Position numbers and translations under genes: made by a program | The notes under the pieces: generated by a model | Told to the model about the DNA's origin: nothing | Database searches by the model: none | Seen by the model: the letters and a program-made list of their open reading frames with translations, nothing else | Shown here: one piece after another, positions 5,646-12,871 of the stretch | Numbering within the stretch: the stretch's first letter is position 1 | Layout of the letters: the number at the start of each line of letters is the position of its first letter | NCBI GenBank assembly: GCA_050050615.1 | Contig: JASFTV010000050.1 | Span: forward strand, 1 to 15,301 | Origin: JASFTV01 sp050050615 | Lineage (GTDB): Bacteria > Desulfobacterota > DSM-4660 > Desulfatiglandales > HGW-15 | Reading direction: 5' to 3' | Length of the DNA: 15,301 nucleotides

Positions 5646-8600
5646 CTACAGTTTGACATCGCATCTCAGACAGCGTTCACATTCTTTTCGTGCCGTCTCC
5701 TCATCGAAGCCAAGCTCCACTTCATGGAAGTTCTTTATCCTCTCCTCCGGGGCGACTTTCGGCATTTCAGCCCTGGGTTGTTTGATGGGTTCTTCCGGAA
5801 CCTTCATGGTCACATCAATCTTTTCTAGATGTTCAACATAGGGTTTATCCCCTCTCCTCTTGGAGAGGGACTTGTCGATTACAATGGCGGCACGTTTACC
5901 GTGTGCCAGAGCATCCACAACCCGCGCCGGGCCGGTGACGGCGTCACCACCGGCAAAAACGCCTGGGAGGTTTGTGGCCAGGGTGTGTCGGTCCACAGTG
6001 ATCGTACCCCGGTAGCTATCCACGGACTCGCCGAAACCAAGGTCAACGGCCTGCCCTATGGCGGCGAAGATGGTGTCGTATTCCTGACTGATGACACACC
6101 CCTCAATAGGAACAGGCCGCCGGCGCCCGCTCCGGTCGAAGTCCTTGAGTTCACATTCATCCAGTTCAAGATTCAGCCTTCCATTGTTCTTGCTAATGGA
6201 TTTCGGGGCAACCAGTTCTCTGAGTTCGATGCCTTCTTCTAAAGCATCCTCGATCTCCTCCTCATAAGCAGGCATGTCCTTTCGCTCTCTTCTATACAAA
6301 ACGCTCACTTCTGCGCCCATTCTGCGGCAGGTTCGGGCGACATCAATCGCTACATTCCCGCCCCCTATGACCGCCACCCGATTGCCCACGTGGGGAGCAA
6401 CCCCCAGTTCGGCTTCACGCAGAAACTCAGCACCTCCTCTGACGCCGGGCAACTCTTCTCCGGGTATGCCTATGGAAAGACTCTCGTGAGCGCCTATGGA
6501 AACAAAGACGGCATCATAGTTCTCGTGTAGGTCAGCCATACTGATATCTCGGCCTACCCTGACATTGGTCTTGGCCGCAACGCCAACATCAAGTATGAAA
6601 TCAATCTCCTGATCCAGGATGTCTCGGGGCAACCGATAAGCGGGAATCCCGTAGCGGAGCATACCGCCCAGTTTGGGGAGTTCCTCAAAGATCGTCGGCT
6701 TGTACCCCATCAGGGCCAGATGAAAGCCTGCTGCGAGACCGCCAGGCCCGCCACCGATGATCGCCACTTTCTGGTCTTTCGCGGGAGCCTTCTTCAGAGT
6801 GACCGTTACCCCGCCCTTTTTGGCCATATCAGCGGCAAAGCGCTTGATTTGGGGTATGGCTAAGGCCTCATCCATCTGGCTCCGCACGCAGACATCCATA
6901 CAGGGGTGGGTGCAGACGCGCCCACAGATGCCGGGCATGGGATTTGTCTGGTAGATGAGTGAGATGGCTTCCTCATAACGCCCCTCGTTCACAAGAGAGA
7001 GGTAGCCAGGCACATCCTGGCCAATTGGGCAGGCATTCACACATTTCGCCTTGAAAAGGTCAGCGCACACGCCCGCCTCACAGTGCTTATCAAGGATGTG
7101 ATCCTCATACTCATGGCGAAAATATTGAAGAGTGCTAACCACCGGGTTCGGGGCGGTTTGTCCCAGTCCGCACAAAGAGGACTCCTTGATGAACTCACAT
7201 AGCTCTTCCAGTTCGTCCAAATCCTTCCATTCCCCTTTGCCCTCGATGATTTTCTCTAGAATTCTCAGCAGTTGTTTGGTGCCTTCCCGGCAAGGGGTAC
7301 ACTTCCCGCAGGATTCCTCTTGGCAAAAGTCAATAAAAAACCGCGCCATGTCCACCATGCAGGTCGCCTCATCCATGACGATCATGCCGCCGGACCCCAT
7401 GATGGCCCCCACCCTTGCGATCGCCTCATAGTCGGTGGGTGTATCCAGCAGATGACCCGGAACACAGCCGCCCGAAGGACCTCCCAACTGCACCGCTTTA
7501 AACTTCATGCCGCCTGTAATACCGCCTCCAATTTCGTACACGATCTCTTTGAGGCTTGTTCCCATAGGGACTTCGACCAACCCGATGTTGTTGACGTTGC
7601 CCGTCAAGGCGAATACCTTGGTCCCCTTGCTGGCCTCTGTCCCGATACTGGCGTACCATGCCCCACCGTTCATAATAATCTGAGGAATATTGGCAAAGGT
7701 TTCCACGTTGTTCAGAACGCTCGGTTTTTTCCACAGTCCCTGATGAGCCGGAAAGGGGGGTCTGGGCCGTGGCATTCCCCGTTTTCCCTCGATAGAATGC
7801 ATAAGAGCGGTTTCCTCGCCACACACAAAAGCGCCTGCCCCTTGATAGATCTCCAAATCAAAATCGAAGCCACTCTCCAGAATGTCCTTTCCCAGGAGAC
7901 CGTATTCCCGGGCCTGAGCGATCGCAATATTGAGTCTTTTGATGGCCAAGGGATATTCAGCCCTGCAGTATATGAAGCCCTGATGGGCACCAATTGCCTT
8001 GCCGGCGATGATCATTCCTTCCACCACCGCATGCGGGTCTGCTTCTAAAACGCTTCTGTCCATGAAGGCGCCCGGATCCCCCTCATCAGCATTGCACAGA
8101 ACGTACTTGATATCTCCCTTCGCTCTGTGGGCAAATTCCCATTTTAGGCCGGTAGGAAATCCAGCACCGCCCCGGCCTCTGAGACCGGATGCCTTCACCT
8201 CGTTGAAGATCTCCTCCGACGTCATCTCAAGCAGAGCCTTGCTCGCCCCGAGATACCCATCCCTGGCAATGTATTCGTCGATACTCTCCGGATCAATGGC
8301 ACCCCTGTTTTTCAGGACGATCAATTGCTGCTTGGCGTAAAATGGAATGTCACCCATCCCCGGAATGGTTTCAGCAGAGGCCGGTTCCTGATAAAAGAGT
8401 CTCTCCACCGGTCGACCTTTGAGAAAATGCTCTTCAACGAGATAGGGAACATCTTCCCCTGCGAGCTTTTGATAGAAAATGCCCTCAGGCTGGACAATCA
8501 TCACAGGTCCTTGTGCACAAAAACCGTTGCAACCGGTTTCGATCACGCGAATCTCATCTTCCAGTTGGTGTCGTACAAGCTCTTTCTTTAGGATTTCTTT

Positions 8601-8672
8601 GATCTCCTGACTTCCTGATGCATGGCAACCCGTGCCGCCGCAAAGAAGCAAGTCCATCCTGTAGGTAGTCAT
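5646..8672 (-). CDS. NuoF/HydB-type diaphorase fused to GltD/NfnB-type flavoprotein
   Basis: This 1008-residue protein joins several redox modules. In order: a thioredoxin-like [2Fe-2S] domain (Cys11, 16, 48, 52); a NuoF domain with GRGGAGFPTG (167-175) and NADEGDPGAF (194-203) for FMN and NADH; the NuoF [4Fe-4S] motif (Cys455, 458, 461, 501); a cysteine-rich helical domain as in GltD/NfnB (Cys531-595); and an FAD/NAD(P) oxidoreductase domain with GGGPGGLAA (640-648) and GGGN (770-773). The YRRERKDMPA stretch (793-802) resembles NADPH-binding GltD enzymes. A CxxCxxC group (998, 1001, 1004) ends the chain. Start: ATG with AGGAGG six bases upstream. With NuoE and FdhA it should form a soluble NAD(P)-linked, possibly electron-bifurcating formate dehydrogenase. 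Confidence 0.93.
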   Translation of the reverse strand: MTTYRMDLLLCGGTGCHASGSQEIKEILKKELVRHQLEDEIRVIETGCNGFCAQGPVMIVQPEGIFYQKLAGEDVPYLVEEHFLKGRPVERLFYQEPASAETIPGMGDIPFYAKQQLIVLKNRGAIDPESIDEYIARDGYLGASKALLEMTSEEIFNEVKASGLRGRGGAGFPTGLKWEFAHRAKGDIKYVLCNADEGDPGAFMDRSVLEADPHAVVEGMIIAGKAIGAHQGFIYCRAEYPLAIKRLNIAIAQAREYGLLGKDILESGFDFDLEIYQGAGAFVCGEETALMHSIEGKRGMPRPRPPFPAHQGLWKKPSVLNNVETFANIPQIIMNGGAWYASIGTEASKGTKVFALTGNVNNIGLVEVPMGTSLKEIVYEIGGGITGGMKFKAVQLGGPSGGCVPGHLLDTPTDYEAIARVGAIMGSGGMIVMDEATCMVDMARFFIDFCQEESCGKCTPCREGTKQLLRILEKIIEGKGEWKDLDELEELCEFIKESSLCGLGQTAPNPVVSTLQYFRHEYEDHILDKHCEAGVCADLFKAKCVNACPIGQDVPGYLSLVNEGRYEEAISLIYQTNPMPGICGRVCTHPCMDVCVRSQMDEALAIPQIKRFAADMAKKGGVTVTLKKAPAKDQKVAIIGGGPGGLAAGFHLALMGYKPTIFEELPKLGGMLRYGIPAYRLPRDILDQEIDFILDVGVAAKTNVRVGRDISMADLHENYDAVFVSIGAHESLSIGIPGEELPGVRGGAEFLREAELGVAPHVGNRVAVIGGGNVAIDVARTCRRMGAEVSVLYRRERKDMPAYEEEIEDALEEGIELRELVAPKSISKNNGRLNLELDECELKDFDRSGRRRPVPIEGCVISQEYDTIFAAIGQAVDLGFGESVDSYRGTITVDRHTLATNLPGVFAGGDAVTGPARVVDALAHGKRAAIVIDKSLSKRRGDKPYVEHLEKIDVTMKVPEEPIKQPRAEMPKVAPEERIKNFHEVELGFDEETARKECERCLRCDVKL

Positions 8673-8815
8673 CTAAAGCCTCCTCATTCTTAAGCCGAGT
8701 ATGTCCTTTTTTCGTACTGAGCGAATTGAAACTTTGTTCATCTTTTTCTATTTCATTGGGGCGATTCAGATTTGGAAAAGCCGCTGATTTCCCTGCCCCT
8801 TTTTAGGTCTTTGTT

Positions 8816-8862
8816 CCAAACCCTGGCGTCAAACCCGAACTTCGGGCCCCAGGGCTTTGTTG
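8816..8862. other. Branched hairpin between ferredoxin and diaphorase genes
   Basis: In the 240-bp gap before the diaphorase start, CCCTGG (8821-8826) pairs with CCAGGG (8849-8854), with further bulged pairs outward (CCAAA 8816-8820 with TTT and GG up to 8862). An inner stem, CCCGA/TCGGG, sits at 8834-8838 and 8842-8846. No T-run follows on the minus strand, so it is not a standard terminator. It could be an RNA processing or stability element, or part of a dispersed repeat. Confidence 0.4.
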
Positions 8863-8912
8863 GTTCAAAATGAGATCAGATTCTCTGGAGCGGGCCAATC
8901 AAACCCTCTGGT

Positions 8913-9284
8913 TTACTCCATTCTGGCCAAGGCAAAATCGGTCTGCACCTCTCCCAACAGGACATGCCTCTTGAAGACCTGGCGCATTTTGTTCCTGTCC
9001 ATATGCTGGTAGATCACCGGATCCGTCCCCGAAAGTTCCACAGTCACATTGGGCTCACTGCTGCACATGCCCATGCATCCGGAAGTCACTGCCCGGATGT
9101 CCTGTCTATCGGCCTCCGCCATTTCCTCCAACAGGGCATCCATAACCTCTCTGGCACCAGCGGCTATACCGCAGGTTCCCATGTGGACCGTAATCTTCAC
9201 TGTCGTCTCCCCCTCTCGGAGGGCTGTACTTTTTTTGGCAGTCTCTCTGATCCTTTTTAGATCCTCAATGGTCAGTTTAGGCAT
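8913..9284 (-). CDS. Thioredoxin-like (2Fe-2S) ferredoxin family protein
   Basis: A 123-residue protein of the thioredoxin-like [2Fe-2S] ferredoxin family often found beside HydABC-type hydrogenases and NuoEF-type diaphorases. The conserved pieces are HMGTCGIAAGAREV (34-47) and TSGCMGMCSSEPNV (67-80). Only three cysteines exist (38, 70, 74), with His34 near where a first cysteine ligand would be in NuoE or the HydB N-terminus, so the cluster ligation is not standard. Start: the ATG at 9284 has GGAGG seven bases upstream; an in-frame start 17 codons earlier lacks such a site. It precedes the diaphorase by 240 bp and likely shuttles electrons within, or assists, that complex. Confidence 0.85.
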   Translation of the reverse strand: MPKLTIEDLKRIRETAKKSTALREGETTVKITVHMGTCGIAAGAREVMDALLEEMAEADRQDIRAVTSGCMGMCSSEPNVTVELSGTDPVIYQHMDRNKMRQVFKRHVLLGEVQTDFALARME

Positions 9285-9356
9285 CTTGGTTCCTCCATAC
9301 GACACGGCTTTGATCGACCCCCAAAGGGCATTCAAAGCCTCCGGTATTTATCATTT

Positions 9357-9451
9357 TGGAGTAATGGAGTACTGGCGTGTTGGATAAGACGGGATATTCA
9401 TAGGTTTCCTTTTACTATTTCCATTACGCCGTCACTCCATCTCTCCAATCT
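9357..9451. repeat. Head-to-head 8-bp-period TGGA/TCCA repeat (long imperfect inverted repeat)
   Basis: Four octamers TGGAGTAA, TGGAGTAC, TGGCGTGT, TGGATAAG (9357-9388) are followed by a 31-bp spacer and four inverted ones, TCCATTAC, GCCGTCAC, TCCATCTC, TCCAATCT (9420-9451). The two arms match as reverse complements at 21 of 28 positions (9357-9384 with 9420-9447), so the RNA could form a long imperfect hairpin. It sits in the gap between the HATPase stop (9500) and the ferredoxin start (9284). It is related to the repeat at 260-307. Function unknown. Confidence 0.75.
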
Positions 9452-9499
9452 TTCAAGGCCTCCACATTGCTCCGCCTGATTCGCATCCCTTAGAGGTGT

Positions 9500-10057
9500 T
9501 CACAGGTGATCGCCTCCGGTTTTCATCCCCGTCAGGGACTCACGAATCGAACTTGCAAGGTATCTTATCACCTCAGGGTGATTGATGGGCACGTCTTCAA
9601 GCTCCCCCTTGACTTCACGCGTATCCAACCGGAATACCTTCCCATCCACTTCATGGGTGTAGACAAAATCCACATCCGGATTGCCCATGATCAGGCTGGT
9701 CAATGACCCCGCCATGTCCCCTATGGGCGCAAGATCTATATGATCCAGTCTAAATGAGGCAAAAACTTCCGTCCCTGCTTCCTCCTTGGATCTGATATTG
9801 AATTCACCGTCACACCGTTTGCTCGCTTCTCGAAAAAGCGATAACCCGAGTCCGACACGCCGCGTGGTTCGTGTCGTGTAGAATGGGCTCATGACCTCCT
9901 GCAACTTATCGGCCGGGATGCCGCGTCCATTGTCTTTGATGGTGATCCGGAGCCAGTTCTCGTTTCTATCCTCAAACACAGAAAGCTGGATCAGACTGGC
10001 CCCGGCCGCCAAGCCGTTTTCAATGATGTCCATAATGTGGAGGGCCAGCTCCCTCAC
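9500..10057 (-). CDS. HATPase-domain ATP-binding protein (no kinase dimerisation domain)
   Basis: A 185-residue GHKL-type ATP-binding protein. The N box is in HIMDIIENGLAAGA (8-21), the G1 box is DNGRGI (42-47) and the G2 region is VGLGLSLFREA (68-78), all within the first 110 residues. There is no phosphoacceptor histidine domain, so it is not an ordinary sensor kinase. The C-terminal 75 residues carry no motif I recognise. Proteins of this kind accompany [FeFe]-hydrogenase clusters with PHP and DRTGG genes. The GTG start directly follows the PHP stop codon in the same frame, with AGGAGG 12 bases upstream. Probably part of a signalling module; its target is unknown. Confidence 0.82.
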   Translation of the reverse strand: MRELALHIMDIIENGLAAGASLIQLSVFEDRNENWLRITIKDNGRGIPADKLQEVMSPFYTTRTTRRVGLGLSLFREASKRCDGEFNIRSKEEAGTEVFASFRLDHIDLAPIGDMAGSLTSLIMGNPDVDFVYTHEVDGKVFRLDTREVKGELEDVPINHPEVIRYLASSIRESLTGMKTGGDHL

Positions 10058-10792
10058 CTAGTTCACCACCCTCCTGCCAGACTTTTCGCTCAATGCCATC
10101 CGAATCTCTTCAAAGCTCGGCACCTCAAGCAAAAAGGCCGTATAAGGCCTTCCAATATCGTCAAGGAAGTGGGCATCCGAAAAGGTCACCAGCGTAAACT
10201 TAGCCAGATCCGGAATTTTACTGCTCGCTGAATCTAAGCCGAGCTGGCGCGAGACTTCTAAGCCGTCAAGCTCCAAATTCGGTGGGATGAAACCGAGTTG
10301 ACTCAGGAGGCTGAAACTCGGTCTGTCCGCATGGGACGCTATGTTCAGACCGCCCAGTCGATGGACCTCTTTAATCACATCATGGAGCGCTAATTGCGTG
10401 GCCCCAATCAGCAAGCGGTCATTAAACCCTTCCACCTCGTCAAATTCATTCGCTACAACCTGGTCCCCGAAAATCTCCGGCCTGTTGGTCCCCCGAAGAT
10501 GCTGATAGATCACCTCCTGCATCTTCAGCGCCTGCTCCGCATTCTCAAAAATCGCCAAGGTGTGAACCTCTTCACTGGAGTTGATCTCTATGCCGGCAAG
10601 GACACAAAGCCCTCTTTCTGTTCCCGCTCTCATGACAGCGCCCACATTTTCGGCCGAGTTGTGATCGCACACGGCAATGATATCCACCCCTCTCTCCAAG
10701 CTCTTCTCCACGATGGCTCGGGGGCTCATATCCAGATCTGCACAGGGCGAAAGGCAGGAATGGATATGCAAATCAGCCTTGAATGTTTTCAC
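10058..10792 (-). CDS. PHP-domain metal-dependent phosphoesterase-like protein
   Basis: The 244-residue protein is a PHP-superfamily member (polymerase and histidinol phosphatase fold). The metal-binding signatures are all visible: DLHIHSCLSPC (His9, His11), CDHNS (Asp43, His44), GIEINS (Glu69) with His77, ASHADRPSF (His154), and FSDAHFLDDIG (Asp206, His208). It may therefore hydrolyse a phosphoester, perhaps a nucleotide signal; the substrate is unknown. The GTG start overlaps the preceding DRTGG stop as GTGA (4 bases). It ends in a TAG, immediately followed in frame by the GTG of the HATPase gene. Its place in a block of sensing proteins suggests a regulatory and not a biosynthetic role. 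Confidence 0.85.
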   Translation of the reverse strand: MKTFKADLHIHSCLSPCADLDMSPRAIVEKSLERGVDIIAVCDHNSAENVGAVMRAGTERGLCVLAGIEINSSEEVHTLAIFENAEQALKMQEVIYQHLRGTNRPEIFGDQVVANEFDEVEGFNDRLLIGATQLALHDVIKEVHRLGGLNIASHADRPSFSLLSQLGFIPPNLELDGLEVSRQLGLDSASSKIPDLAKFTLVTFSDAHFLDDIGRPYTAFLLEVPSFEEIRMALSEKSGRRVVN

Positions 10793-11136
10793 CCCTCTGT
10801 CCTGCCGATCCCCAGTTCGTAAAGTCGTCCTGCCAGCTGGTAGGCTGGCAAGGGGGAGAGCAAAATGGGAATACCTTCATCCTCAGCCTTCACTTTAGTC
10901 TCTTCATCAGGGAGCCGGCCGTTCACCAGGATAATGGCTGCCAGTTCTTTGAGCACGGCCACCGCGACAATGTTTTGGTGCGATTGGATCGTGAGCCAAA
11001 GGGCACCTTGCGTGGCATTCGCCATCACATCACTGAGAAGGTCCCCACAGTATCCGCCTGTGGCCTCCCTATCCAGGCCTTTTTCCCCGGTTGCGGCTTG
11101 CAACTTTAGAATCTTTTGAACCTCAGCTACCTTCAA
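10789..11136 (-). CDS. DRTGG-domain protein (second copy)
   Basis: A 115-residue stand-alone DRTGG-type protein, a small domain known from phosphotransacetylase and CBS-domain proteins and thought to bind ligands in regulation. The signature region reads LDREATGGYCGDLLSDVM (about 21-38). It is a diverged paralogue of the protein at 12872-13231: both open with MK and a KIL/EIL helix and share the D-L-x-S-D-x-x motif and a late PLL/PIL-S-x-x-P-x strand. The TTG start overlaps the stop of the hydrogenase-like gene by four bases and has GGAG eight bases upstream. It probably forms a functional unit with the PHP and hydrogenase-like proteins. Ligand unknown. Confidence 0.8.
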   Translation of the reverse strand: MKVAEVQKILKLQAATGEKGLDREATGGYCGDLLSDVMANATQGALWLTIQSHQNIVAVAVLKELAAIILVNGRLPDEETKVKAEDEGIPILLSPLPAYQLAGRLYELGIGRTEG

Positions 11137-12428
11137 CGCTTTTCTCCATTCTTTTTGCCCTTTCCCAGGAAGATGCAGCTTTCAAGGGCCACCCTCCCAT
11201 CCGCCACGTCCTCTGCAAATGTTCGGCAGTCGGGTGACCCGCACAGACCGCACTCTTTTCCAGGAAGCTTACGTGAGGCATCTTCCACGCGCTCCTGCCT
11301 TTCGATCGCCTCGGTTATGGACAGGCGTTTTTTGTCATCCTCCAGTGGCTTTCTTTCTATGTCACTGAAAAACCACCCCTCTTCATAGGCCCTCTGGGCC
11401 TGGGTGAATTCCAATCTCTTCTCCTCTCCGAACATGCGGACAAACCTTTGCAGGGTGCGTTTCGCTTGATATCGATCCGCGACGGTGAGTGGTCCGCCAA
11501 TGCAACCTTCGAGGCATGCCCTGAATTCAAAATACTCGATGTCATTGAAAAGGCCCATCTCGATCTTTTCCAGGTAAAGAATCGTCTCCTGAAGGCCTGA
11601 GACAGCCAGATAATTCCCCTCATTCAGACCGGCTATTTCTCCGCCGGACACACCCCAACCGATGCCCACGCCGCCGGAACGATGGAGCATGATATCCTCA
11701 TCCAAATCCTGGAGATTCTTCTTAACCGCCTCATAGACCTCATTGATCCCCAGTGCGCCGTCCAGATAGGACGATTCAAGGAACATCGGCTCATTGATAG
11801 AAATCATTTTTGCGGAGCAGGGTGTCACGTGGTACACACCGAACTCTTGCGTTTTGAATACTTTTTCGCAGACCAGCCGCTTCTTGAGTTCTCTGGCCGC
11901 AATCTCTCGCGGTGTGATGATCGGGATAATATGCCTCAAGAGGTTAGGAAAACGATAGGCGATCAGCCGATTCGCCACCGGGCAAATCGGCGAAATCAAC
12001 GGCCATATCGCCTCCTCCTTTTCGCGATTTTCCTTGATATAAAGCTCAGTGGCGACGTTGCATAACTCTTGCGTATAGGCCTGATCGTAAACGTGCTTAA
12101 AGGTTTTTCGCAACGCCAAGAGGACCTCGTTCGGCATGACATCCTCACCAAACTGTACATACAGCACAGGCGACGCACTAATGACGGCATAAGGGGTGAC
12201 TCTGAAAGCCTCACTCCCGGTTGTGATCGCCTGGACCGCTCCCCGAGGACAAACCCGTATACATTCTCCGCAATCGATACAGACGCCTTCGATACGTGCC
12301 ACCAGGCCATCTCTGACACGAATAGCCTTGGTGGGGCAGGCCTTCATGCAAAGCACGCATCCGTTGCATCGTTTCTTGTCAATGTGAACATAGTGTTCGT
12401 GATTTTTCTCCGCCGGCACCTCATTCAC
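11133..12428 (-). CDS. [FeFe]-hydrogenase-like iron-sulfur protein (probable sensor, proton-relay Cys missing)
   Basis: A 431-residue member of the iron-hydrogenase large-subunit family. Two ferredoxin [4Fe-4S] motifs open it (Cys21/24/27/31 and Cys50/53/56/60). The hydrogenase-like domain keeps the four cysteines expected to hold the H-cluster: Cys149 in SPICP, Cys204 in TPCSAK, and Cys305/Cys309 in ACLEGCIGG. The residue before Cys149 is isoleucine, where catalytic enzymes have the proton-relay cysteine of TSCCP. A C-terminal CGxCGxPxC-type cluster motif follows (Cys393/396/401/418). No PAS or kinase domain is fused. The GTG start overlaps the anti-sigma gene by eight bases; the start is somewhat uncertain. 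A redox or H2 sensor is more likely than a fast hydrogenase. Confidence 0.82.
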   Translation of the reverse strand: MNEVPAEKNHEHYVHIDKKRCNGCVLCMKACPTKAIRVRDGLVARIEGVCIDCGECIRVCPRGAVQAITTGSEAFRVTPYAVISASPVLYVQFGEDVMPNEVLLALRKTFKHVYDQAYTQELCNVATELYIKENREKEEAIWPLISPICPVANRLIAYRFPNLLRHIIPIITPREIAARELKKRLVCEKVFKTQEFGVYHVTPCSAKMISINEPMFLESSYLDGALGINEVYEAVKKNLQDLDEDIMLHRSGGVGIGWGVSGGEIAGLNEGNYLAVSGLQETILYLEKIEMGLFNDIEYFEFRACLEGCIGGPLTVADRYQAKRTLQRFVRMFGEEKRLEFTQAQRAYEEGWFFSDIERKPLEDDKKRLSITEAIERQERVEDASRKLPGKECGLCGSPDCRTFAEDVADGRVALESCIFLGKGKKNGEKR

Positions 12429-12855
12429 CGTTGTTTCTTACCCTGAAAGAGATTGTCACGTGGGTCCCCTTCCCCTTTTCCGATTCAATCTGGAGATGAT
12501 CGGCATTTTTTTGGATATTGGGTAGCCCCATGCCAGCGCCGAATCCCATCTCCCTTTGTTCTTCGGACGCTGTGCTATAACCTTCCTGAAGGGCGAGCTC
12601 AACATCCTGGATGCCAGCTCCGTTGTCTACCACATCAATAACAATCCGGTCCGTGTCAACAGTCATGGTCACGGTCCCGTCCCCTCCATGCATGACCACA
12701 TTCATTTCCGACTCATAGGCGCAGACTGAAACGCGCCTAATCATCCCAGGATCAAATCCGATGGTCTTCAGCAGACCCTGTATCTGAATGGAAACCTCTC
12801 CGCCTCTGATATAGTCCCTGGCTTTGATTTCAAAGCTCTTGGTTAGATGGGGCAT
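12421..12855 (-). CDS. Anti-sigma-factor-type Ser/Thr kinase (HATPase) protein
   Basis: A 144-residue GHKL ATPase of the RsbW/SpoIIAB type. The N box is in VCAYESEMNVVMHG (about 43-56), the G1 box is VDNGAGI, and the G2 box is GFGAGMGLPNIQKNAD. Such proteins phosphorylate an antagonist or bind a sigma factor, but similar ones also accompany hydrogenase-like sensor genes without any sigma factor nearby, as here. I chose the ATG at 12855, 16 bases after the previous stop; a longer frame reaching 12972 would overlap the DRTGG gene deeply and adds a non-conserved arginine-rich tail. The ribosome binding site is weak, suggesting coupling to the gene before it. No partner STAS protein is present in the window. 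Confidence 0.8.
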   Translation of the reverse strand: MPHLTKSFEIKARDYIRGGEVSIQIQGLLKTIGFDPGMIRRVSVCAYESEMNVVMHGGDGTVTMTVDTDRIVIDVVDNGAGIQDVELALQEGYSTASEEQREMGFGAGMGLPNIQKNADHLQIESEKGKGTHVTISFRVRNNGE

Positions 12856-12871
12856 ACGAAAACGGGGGTGT

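Noticed and set aside
7272..8048. Plus-strand open frame of 258 codons opposite the diaphorase gene
   Set aside because: It lies wholly antisense to conserved NuoF motifs, has no conserved feature and is a shadow of the real gene.
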